This document shows, in pieces, positions 47,101 through 51,600 of a DNA stretch of 64,000 nucleotides. The stretch spans positions 4,092,001 through 4,156,000 of the forward strand of contig NZ_CP139970.1 in assembly GCF_034424545.1 (NCBI RefSeq), read 5' to 3'. This stretch comes from Trinickia caryophylli (GTDB lineage Bacteria; Pseudomonadota; Gammaproteobacteria; Burkholderiales; Burkholderiaceae). Both the position numbers and the translations under genes were made by a program. Position 1 is the stretch's first letter. Every line of letters begins with the position of its first letter. Under the pieces are notes generated by a model, which ran no database searches, had not been told where the DNA came from, and was given only the letters and a program-made list of their open reading frames with translations.

Positions 47101-48640
47101 CGATGCGGGCATTGCGCGTGTCATCGCCGACGAAGAGGGCCTGACGCGCCTCGACGGCGGGCTCGACGGCCGAATCGTCATCGGGGCCGGGGAAGCCGCG
47201 CCGACGAATGATGTCGCGCCGCCCGCGCGCTGGGTGGATGCGGCACAGCTCGCCTATGTCATCTACACATCGGGGTCGACGGGGCGGCCCAAGGGGGTTG
47301 CCGTGTCGCACGGCGCGCTCGCCCGATTGCTCGCGAGCGTGGGTATCGTGCCGGGGCTCACGGAGGACGACGTGCTGCTCTCGGTGACGACCGCGTCGTT
47401 CGACATTTCACTGCTGGAGTTCTGCCTGCCCCTCACGAAAGGTGCCTGCATCGAGCTTGCCGATGCGGCGACGGCCGGCAACGGCGCGGCCCTTGCGGCG
47501 CTCATCGATGCGAGCCGGGCGACGGTGGTGCAGGCGACGCCGAGCGGCTGGCGCCTCCTGCTCGAGGCGGGCTGGCGCGGGCCCGCGCACGGACCCTTCG
47601 CGGGCCTGGCAGGCGGGGAGCCGTTGCCGCCCGACCTGGCCGCCCAACTGATGCAGCGCGGAGTTTCGCTCTGGAATCTCTATGGCCCGACGGAAACGAC
47701 GATCTGGTCGAGCTGCGCGCGCGTGTCGCCTCATGAGTCAGTCACGATCGGCCGCGCGCTTCATGCGAACGCGCTGCGCATCGTCGATGCGAGCGGCGCA
47801 CTCACGCCGCAAGGCGGCATGGGCGAACTGTGCATCGGTGGCGACAATCTCGCGCGCGGCTATCTCGGCCGGCCGGGGCTGACTGCGGAGCGCTTCGTGC
47901 CCGATCCGTGGGGCGCACCGGGGGCGCGGATCTATCGAACCGGCGATCTCGTGCGCGAGCGTCCCGACGGCGAAGTCGAATGCCTTGGCCGTATCGATCA
48001 GCAAGTGAAGCTGCGCGGCTACCGCATCGAGCTCGGAGAGATCGAGGCGGCGCTGCGCGAAGGCCACGGTGTGCTCGATGCGGCCGTGGCGCTTGTGCCC
48101 GGTGCCGGCGAAGCCGAGCCGCGGCTCGTCGGCTATGTGGTCGCGGGCGCCGGGCACACGGTGCCCGCGCAATGGCGTGCCGCGCTGCGCGCGCGTCTGC
48201 CCGCCTACATGGTGCCGGCTGCCGTGCACGTCGTCGAGGCGCTGCCGCGTACCGCGAACGGCAAGCTCGACCGCAATGCGCTTGCGCGCTTCGGCGACGC
48301 CGGTTCGGGCGAAGCCTCCTGGGTCGAACCGTCGGGTGAGATGCAGGTGCTCGTGGCCCAGGTCTTCGGCGAGGTGCTGGGTGCGGCACGCGTCGGGGCG
48401 GACGACGACTTCTTCGCGATCGGCGGGCACTCGCTCGCGGCCGTGCGCACGATTGCCCGGCTTTCCGAGCGGCTCGGCCGCAAGGTTGCGCTCGCAACGC
48501 TGTTCGACGCGCCCACGCCGGCGCGGCTCGCCGCGACGCTCGGCGGGGATGGCAGCGCAGCAGGCCGCGACGAGGCGCGGCGCGACAAAGCGGATGATGC
48601 GTTGCAGGCGCTCGACGGGCTGTTCGATGACCTCGATTGA
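32126..48640 (+). CDS. Giant NRPS: A(Asp)-PCP-C-A(Thr)-PCP-C-A(Thr)-PCP-C-A(Gra)-PCP-E-C-A(Gly)-PCP
   Basis: 5504 residues. A-domain pocket residues (GrsA positions 235-331) read: A1 DLTKVGHVG (Asp), A2 and A3 DFWNIGMVH (Thr, exact), A4 DVHRTGLIA (graminine by context), A5 DILQLGLIW (Gly). Carrier serines lie near residues 549 (GGDSI), 1720 (GGHSL), 2820 (GGDSI), 3912 (GGDSI) and 5432 (GGHSL). C domains start near 656, 1791, 2898 and 4444; the second has HHILGDDWS instead of HHxxxDG. The E domain (about 3968-4405) has HHLSVDGVSW, EGHGRED and NYLGRFD. Order and specificity give Asp-Thr-Thr-D-Gra-Gly, the gramibactin backbone. C1, C3 and C4 open with YPATPxQxGLL[FY]H (D-acceptor type), C2 with ESLWFMWKLDP (LCL type). 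The C-terminus is acidic (LQALDGLFDDLD), a likely docking tail. Confidence 0.93.
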   Translation: MQANHFDIDYLPARVARFAATRPDAIAVVDRDGPLTWQDLWAWSERLAAMLAERTRPGDRVAIVSARNAAFVASVLAIWRLRGCYVPLDAAQPAARLRWQAQDCGARVVVATGAGPAQWLPEGVALVDPDASRCADATFGTSMKAPPSPRGDELVWPAYVIYTSGSTGRPKGVVLNHAALAAYLRGVAGRLPDDIASAAWISTPAADLGHTSLFGALWHGWTLHAIDAEVAGDPDAFAAYMDTHAVDLLKIVPSHLDALMQGRSPAAALPRRCLVVGGEPMPARLATQVERLRPNCVLMNHYGPTETAVGVLARTGDVGRASTLPLGTPLAHVDARIVDEDGNAAPRGVAGELCIGGASVASGYLNRPSLTAERFVPDAAGHGARLYRTGDRSRRLPGGEFAFLGRLDDQVKIRGFRVEPEEVAARLRTEDGVRDAIVVARADEEGAPLKLAAYLTSAVPLDVDAIRARLAAHLPDYMVPASLRVLASLPLTANGKIDRAALPAPDRAAGQKRTARVEARSDAERTLAGIWQQVLKRDDISVSDNFFEIGGDSILSLQIIAKARRAGLKLTPKLMFDYPTIEAAARVAVASGAGALGADVPAAPVVSPQAASTQGRSGSADGKARATAASADEARAAEEALWFAQAGVTRETAEAVYPATPMQQGLLFHGMLDGEPGLYVSQLRLTIADLRVEIMRRAWDVVIARHAVLRTRFVRPPGAEPLQVVQRQVVLPFDVHPPFAVPPSAGPDAGPDAGDAAFEAARRSIAARGFDLDAAPLMRVDIFARADGARDLLWTHHHALTDGWSTAQVASEVLRTYAALVAGSGFDVTPGPRFARYVHWLRRQPVASALWQERLAALGTSARLADALGSGAFFERVSERAGLANDADDTKRLVREIDAAGYVRAQCAARRAQVTLNTLVQGAWALVLAHFSGRAQVAFGTTVSGRPAELAEVQSTVGLFINSLPLAVEADPAAPVAGWLAALQRSHAALRELEHTPLASLQQWAGASGGALFDSLLVFENYPLDEAFRGERAALGLRAIDAYSRTHLPLTLVVAPRHGMGVDAGSGGSGADALRLEWHWRTGRVSADGVARLAAHFERVLDRLVGLIEKNGDARLRDVARDEAPAAEPGATAVLPVPFEPVTARIDAQASARPNAVAIAFTGDDGTRTALTYLELATWSARIAHACGPALAHGGERRIGVAMTRTPALVAAILGVLRAGAAYVPLDPAYPDDRLRDIALDAGLDALITEPSAASRFTAMLPWLPVIDANALRVAAGPSVIAAAKVPLPRVHAEQLAYVIYTSGSTGRPKGVGVTHGNVARLFDATRARFGFDERDVWTLFHSYAFDFSVWELFGALVHGGRLVIVPHWTAREPSALHALLVREGVTVLNQTPSAFVQLAQVDGEYELKTLRAVIFGGERLEPASIARWAEGARAKGVLPALVNMYGITETTVHVTYRELDEAALRAGRSVIGAPLADLTLQVLDGDLNRVPVGAVGELCVGGAGLARGYLGRPGLTAERFVPDPGGAPGARLYRSGDLARRLPDGDLEYLGRNDDQVKIRGFRIELGEIQAALLAHESVREAAVVVAGGAVGEGGAGDRRLVAYVVPQGGAGRSNTESDAESDAESDAGRWQAWLSQRLPAYMVPTSYVELERLPLTPNGKLDRRALPAPETAKAANAAASSRASFVAPRDETEARVAAIWQEVLGVERVGARDDFFRLGGHSLLAVRAISAVHAAFGEAPPLRALFEHPTLADFAAIVRGAPAMAPGRSPSDGREDRSREQAIEFAPGEPMPLSASQESLWFMWKLDPRSTAYHVSGALRFDGHLDTDALRAAFAALSVRHPALRMRFGETAGVPYQRVDTESRADIRPLDLRPAHNMDEAALAARLVELARVPFDLVAEPPVRATLVCLTDECHVLHLVLHHILGDDWSVGLLFADFSRLYRAFAAGEGQAEASFDAAAAWAAYRDVLNARAAYLTPAREAAQLAWWRTELATDAHTAPLLALPFDRVRGNARRAPGARLGMRVPAANTRALRALADKRQATLFMTMLAAFDALLYRYTGQRDIRIGVPLAGRDQPGAEAVAGFFVNTVVIRTAPHGAMRVGELIDAVRERLLGAHANQDVPFARVVKAVQPERDLAHTPLFQVLVNQQQRHDIGASFGDAVRVTVQPTGNGEAQFDLMLNIAETADSALDLTFTYAADVFDASTIERLARNFTGLLGQWGEDDARPLAMLDLAEIRDEAPPRPEACWHEPMNVAARVAMQAARRGDAIALVDGAQRVTYAQLDAWSRAIAAELLRRGAKAETRVGVAMQRSAGLVAALLGVLRAGATYVPLDPSYPHERLSHIVDDARLGPIVADTESLKQHESLFAWRPVIDVGALRDVYSDAAAEVPLPRVHAEQLAYVIYTSGSTGRPKGVGVTHGNVARLFDATRERFGFDERDVWTLFHSYAFDFSVWELFGALVHGGRLVIVPHWTAREPSALHALLVREGVTVLNQTPSAFVQLAQVDGEYELKTLRAVIFGGERLEPASIARWAEGARAKGVLPALVNMYGITETTVHVTYRELDEAALRAGRSVIGAPLADLTLQVLDGDLNRAPVGAVGELCVGGAGLARGYLGRPGLTAERFVPDPGGAPGARLYRSGDLARRLPDGDLEYLGRNDDQVKIRGFRIELGEIQAALLAHESVREAAVVVAGGAVGEGGAGERRLVAYVVPQGGVGQSNTESNTEPDAESDAGRWQAWLSQRLPAHMVPTSYVELERLPLTPNGKLDRRALPAPETVRAAAAVGASSADEQALLTVWRSVLRRDDLGVTDNFFVVGGDSILSLQIVAKARDAGLHLTPRMVFETPTIESLARAARAGAQAMEREQGQPAGAGGFDSADLWRALGLAPEHIEDVYPATPLQSGLLYHSLAAEPGQHAYLNQMRVTFAGEIDCDAMRAAWQAALERHAILRTRFAWAHGGAAMQIVHRRLALPFETYDWTEAGDYDARLAAWREHDLELGMALDTAPLMRVALFLRDARTADLVWTHHHVLLDGWSVALLVGEILRDYRARSSVGSERAGESANAATFDVPPPYRRYADWIRTAASDPGTESWWRGRIAQALGSDDAATLMPSLPAQTGSEPGAHARRQVLDAALSVRLQETARRHAVTLNTLMQAGWAVLLARHGHRRRVAYGTTFAGRPAHLPGIERMLGLFINTLPVWVEVDAGADVGVWLRELQGAFATLRQYEHTPLAQVQQWAGRSGNALFDSLVVFENYPVDGARDGSGGLEIQSVESVDPTHYPLALAIIPRAQTLALEWAWDGGRMDRPTVERLARQYEAVLGQLAEDGARRVGELKLPGEAGPHADAPMVRYPFESLGAALVAQARRTPDGVAVRCEDRALSYGQLEAWSASVAWELSSRGVGAEQRVGLCVRRGPELIAALLGVIRSGAAFVPLDPEYPAARLEQMIEDAGIERVVADAHSVKRMGQVLAGCEVVDVGQAFDAAADVDADVADAADAVAAGAGARRRTAQGFAAAVHPEQLAYVLYTSGSTGRPKGVAVSHGSLWTHLCDFLSTYGIVEADTVLHSSTINFDVALHETLPALLVGATVEMRGEQPWDLQSLSDRLVRRRVTFARIPTALWQQWQRHAPARETLSLRQVTVGGEALPGDALARWRQGPLSDIRLDNLYGPTETTIAALYRQTQASDGQEVTVPIGRPYPGRTARVVDAFGDEAPVGGLGELCIGGPTVARGYLGRAGLTAERFVPDERGEPGARQYRSGDLCRMREDGTVAFLGRLDQQVKLRGQRIELGEIEAVLRRCEGVREAAVIVAGEGEKRRLAAYVSGQVEEAAVQAELESRLPGYMVPSSLTVLERLPWMPNGKLDKASLPGPREGSRERVEASNETEAVLLSIWSAVLGRDDLGVTENFFEAGGDSIQSLQIIAKARQAGLKLTPRQVFEHPTVAALAQRAQRLAPQAEEAVEEEGEALPLTPIQQLFFERYPQGESHWNQSVLLKVRGRLEVKALEAAVVSLSARHDALRLKFERQGEGWKQVARGVGEARARAQTEAPTQASTQAPRPTTAGLVRHERLSSLSELEGACERIQSSLDIERGPIWRVGYFEAPEGETRLLIAIHHLSVDGVSWRVLLEELQTAYEQAERGEAVVLPAGSTPWRAWVRALTRYAGSEQVRSEASWWERALCALDSAVELPFRPAVGTRMAQSTTIDWTLDAARTRELLQNASRAYRTRVDELLLTALARSLGRWSGATEIPVELEGHGREDVIDGVDLSRTVGWFTTRFPVALPAASAELADALVAVKTRVRAVPCKGLHWGLLEASRTRRRPAVSFNYLGRFDQSLDSDSRFTFSAEAAGATHGEGARLDYALDLNGIVTGDTLLVRWRFDPARIGRDTVEDLIVDFDREVSALIAHCVAAPAGATASDFPLSGLDDSQLRALGLQLGSVADIYPATPLQQGLLYHSELEHGQGVYVNQLQLTLAGPFDAAALRAAWQAAIARHDALRTRFVWHPDGTALQIVEREAALPFVVHDWRNMSNAGSAEYDARLAAWREGDLSAGIDPSRAPLMRVNVFLRPDGRFDLVRTHHHVLTDGWSGARLLTEVFGDYERALGARRAQARVTSVPPPYRRYVEWLAKQPDPRDWWMEKLASLDDPGTLTASLGSPRDAGSSDPQKLVMRLDAELDQRLRRAAQRYRVTLNTLMQGAWAVLLARLSGKRSVAFGVTVSGRPASLDGADEMFGLFINSLPVFVRVPGDAALAQWLGEVQAWNTQMREVEHTPLAALQQWAGRSGDALFDSLIVFENYPVASRASGEEAGVLRVERVDALERTHYPLTLTILPARQLELHWGWDNRRFDRVRIAALEQQYRSLLDALADEGEHAARFVGELAARRGATRAEALPAPILRACHERFAAQAARVPERIAVRQRGEAFDYATLERWAAAIDARLRESGVAREERVGVCMRRTPALIASMLGVWRSGAVYVPLDPSFPAERLRFMLDDAGIARVIADEEGLTRLDGGLDGRIVIGAGEAAPTNDVAPPARWVDAAQLAYVIYTSGSTGRPKGVAVSHGALARLLASVGIVPGLTEDDVLLSVTTASFDISLLEFCLPLTKGACIELADAATAGNGAALAALIDASRATVVQATPSGWRLLLEAGWRGPAHGPFAGLAGGEPLPPDLAAQLMQRGVSLWNLYGPTETTIWSSCARVSPHESVTIGRALHANALRIVDASGALTPQGGMGELCIGGDNLARGYLGRPGLTAERFVPDPWGAPGARIYRTGDLVRERPDGEVECLGRIDQQVKLRGYRIELGEIEAALREGHGVLDAAVALVPGAGEAEPRLVGYVVAGAGHTVPAQWRAALRARLPAYMVPAAVHVVEALPRTANGKLDRNALARFGDAGSGEASWVEPSGEMQVLVAQVFGEVLGAARVGADDDFFAIGGHSLAAVRTIARLSERLGRKVALATLFDAPTPARLAATLGGDGSAAGRDEARRDKADDALQALDGLFDDLD
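35982..37145 (+). repeat. Thr adenylation-domain DNA duplication, copy 1
   Basis: Almost identical at DNA level to 39300-40462. The block covers the A-domain core from just before the TSGSTGRPKG loop to the linker before the carrier domain. Differences are mostly single bases and a short repeat-number change in the SDAESDAESDAG-like linker. Recent duplication or gene conversion is inferred. Confidence 0.85.
39300..40462 (+). repeat. Thr adenylation-domain DNA duplication, copy 2
   Basis: Partner of 35982-37145. Identity stops abruptly at both ends: upstream A-domain and downstream carrier/condensation sequences of the two modules are only distantly related. This places the exchange borders inside the A domain and in the A-PCP linker. 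Confidence 0.85.
42051..44615 (+). repeat. Graminine module DNA duplication, copy 1 (C-terminal C, A, PCP, first half of E)
   Basis: About 2.56 kb nearly identical to 50109-52710 in the next synthetase gene. It runs from the end of a C domain through A4, PCP4 and into the E domain, ending at about GWRAWVRAL. Notable differences are a D/V/A-rich linker of variable length (near 42580) and Thr/Ala-rich indels near 44250. Confidence 0.9.
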
Positions 48641-51600
48641 TTCTTTCGACTCTTTCGATTCTTTTGATTCTTCTGACTCCTGGGGCACGACGGACGACAT
48701 GTCGACCACGATCAAGAACGATGCGCCGGCCGGCGCGGCGAGCCAGGCACTGGCGATTTCGCTCAAGTACGCAGCACTACCGGCCGAGCGGCGCCGCCGA
48801 TTTCGCGAGAGGGCACGCGAGCAGGGTATCGATCCATCGCGCTTGCCCATCGTGCCGCTGTTGCGGGATGGGGGCGAACGGGCGGACGAGGGGCTCGCTT
48901 ATCCGCTTTCCGCCGCGCAGCAGCGGCTTTGGTTCTTGTGGAATCTGGACCCGTCGAACCCCGCCTATCATCTTTCGCGCGCGCTCCGGTTGACGGGCCA
49001 GCTCGACGTGCGGGCGTTGCGACGCGCTTTCGATCAGCTCGTGTCGCGGCATGGCGCGTTGCGCGCGCGCTTCGTGGAGCAAGGCGGCGTTCCGTTCCAG
49101 CGGATCGCGAACGAAGCGCGCTACGGCTGGCGCGAGCGCGTGCTCGACGATGGCGCGGCGCTCGCCGAAACATTGCGTGCCGCCGCGCGCGAGCCGTTCG
49201 ACCTGACGGCGGGGCCGCTCCTGCGCGTCGAGCTTATCGCGCTCGGTGCCGGGCTTCATGTGCTGCACATCGTCACGCATCACATCGTCTCCGATGGTTG
49301 GTCGCAGTCGTTGCTCGTTCGCGAATTGGCCGCATTGTATGGTGCGGGGCTCGAAGGCGAAGACGCCGGGCTTCGCCGGTCGTTACCTCCCGTCGGGATG
49401 CATTTCGGCGACGTGACGGCATGGCAGGACGAGTGGCTTGACGGCGTTGCCGACGAAGCGCTTGCGTACTGGACGGCGCGGCTCGGCATCGAGCGGCCGG
49501 CGCTCGAACTTCCTTTCGATCGTCCGCGGCCGGCCGTGCGCGGTGCCGACGGCGGCCGCTGCAGCGTGGAGGTGGGCGCCACGCTTGGCGCAGCGCTGCG
49601 GGCGCTTGCGCGCCGGCGCGGCACGACACTTTTCACACTGATGCTGGGCGTCTATGCGGCGCTGCTTTACCGGTATGGCGGGCAAACCTGCATACGCATC
49701 GGCGTGCCGTCGGCCGGCAGGCAGCGGCGCGAGACCGAGCCGCTGATCGGCTACTTCGTGAATACGCTCGTCATCGAGGCGGACGTCTCGGGCGCCATGC
49801 CGTTCGACGTCTTGCTCGCTTCTTTGCACGCGCGCGTGCTCGAAGCCCAGGAGCATCAGAGCGTGTCGTTCGGGCGCGTGCTCGACGCACTTCACATCGA
49901 GCGCGATCTGGGCCGTTCGCCGTTGTTCCAGGTCATGTTCAATCTCGAACAGGCGACGAGCGAGGCATCGGTGGCCATGCCAGGGCTCGTCGTCCACGCC
50001 GAGAGCAGCGGCACCGGCACGGCGCGTTTCGACCTCGTGTTGAACGTGGTCGACGACGGACAAGGGCTCAGGCTGATGTTCAATTTCGCGACGGACGTGT
50101 TCAACCAGTCGACGGTGGAGCGATTGGCCCGGCAATACGAGGCGGTACTGGGGCAGTTGGCGGAGGACGGCGCGCGGCGCGTGGGGGAGTTGAAGCTGCC
50201 GGGCGAGGCGGGGCCGCATGCCGATGCGCCCATGGTGCGGTACCCGTTCGAATCGCTGGGCGCGGCGCTGGTGGCCCAGGCGCGGCGCACGCCGGATGGG
50301 GTGGCGGTGCGCTGCGAGGAGCGCGCGCTCAGCTACGGGCAATTGGAAGCGTGGTCGGCGTCGGTGGCATGGGAGCTGTCGTCGCGCGGGGTGGGTGCGG
50401 AGCAGCGGGTGGGGCTGTGTGTGCGACGCGGGCCGGAGTTGATCGCGGCGCTGTTGGGGGTGATCCGTTCGGGCGCGGCGTTCGTACCGCTGGACCCGGA
50501 GTATCCGGCGGCGCGGCTCGAGCAGATGATCGAGGATGCGGGCATCGAGCGAGTGGTGGCCGATGCGCACAGCGTGAAGCGGATGGGGCAGGTGCTTGCC
50601 GGCTGTGAGGTGGTGGAGGTGGGGCAGGCGTTCGACGCTGATGTCGATGTTGATGCTGCTTCCACTGCCGCTGTTGGCGTCGATGCCGATGCCGATGTAG
50701 CGGAAGCGGCGGATGCGGTGGCGGCCGGGGCGGGTGCAAGGCGGCGCACCGCATCGGGCTTCGCGGCGGCGGTGCACCCCGAGCAACTGGCGTACGTGCT
50801 GTACACGTCGGGCTCGACGGGTCGCCCGAAGGGCGTGGCGGTGAGCCACGGGTCGCTGTGGACACACCTGTGCGACTTTCTGTCGACGTACGGCATTGTC
50901 GAGGCCGACACGGTGCTGCACTCGTCGACGATCAACTTCGACGTGGCGCTGCACGAGACGCTGCCGGCGCTGCTGGTGGGCGCGACGGTGGAGATGCGCG
51001 GCGAGCAGCCGTGGGACCTGCAAAGCCTGAGCGATCGGCTGGTGAGGCGGCGGGTGACGTTCGCGCGGATTCCGACGGCGCTGTGGCAGCAGTGGCAGCG
51101 GCATGCGCCGGCGCGCGAGACGCTGAGTTTGAGGCAGGTGACGGTGGGCGGGGAGGCGTTGCCGGGCGATGCATTGGCGCGGTGGCGGCAGGGTCCGTTG
51201 TCGGACATCCGGCTGGACAACCTGTACGGACCGACGGAGACGACGATCGCGGCGCTGTACCGCCAGACCCAGGCGTCGGACGGGCAGGAGGTGACGGTGC
51301 CGATCGGGCGGCCGTACCCGGGGCGCACGGCGCGGGTGGTGGATGCGTTCGGCGACGAGGCGCCGGTGGGCGGGCTGGGCGAGCTGTGCATCGGCGGGCC
51401 GACGGTGGCGCGTGGGTACCTGGGCCGAGCGGGGCTGACGGCGGAGCGGTTCGTGCCGGACGAGCGTGGCGAGCCGGGGGCGCGGCAGTACCGAAGCGGG
51501 GATTTGTGCCGCATGCGGGAGGACGGCACGGTGGCGTTCCTGGGTCGGCTGGACCAGCAGGTGAAGCTGCGTGGGCAGCGCATCGAGTTGGGGGAGATCG

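Noticed and set aside
48069..48626. Upstream extension of the third NRPS frame
   Set aside because: It overlaps the PCP-coding end of the giant NRPS in another frame and has Arg/Pro-rich nonsense composition. The protein most likely starts at 48627 or 48699.
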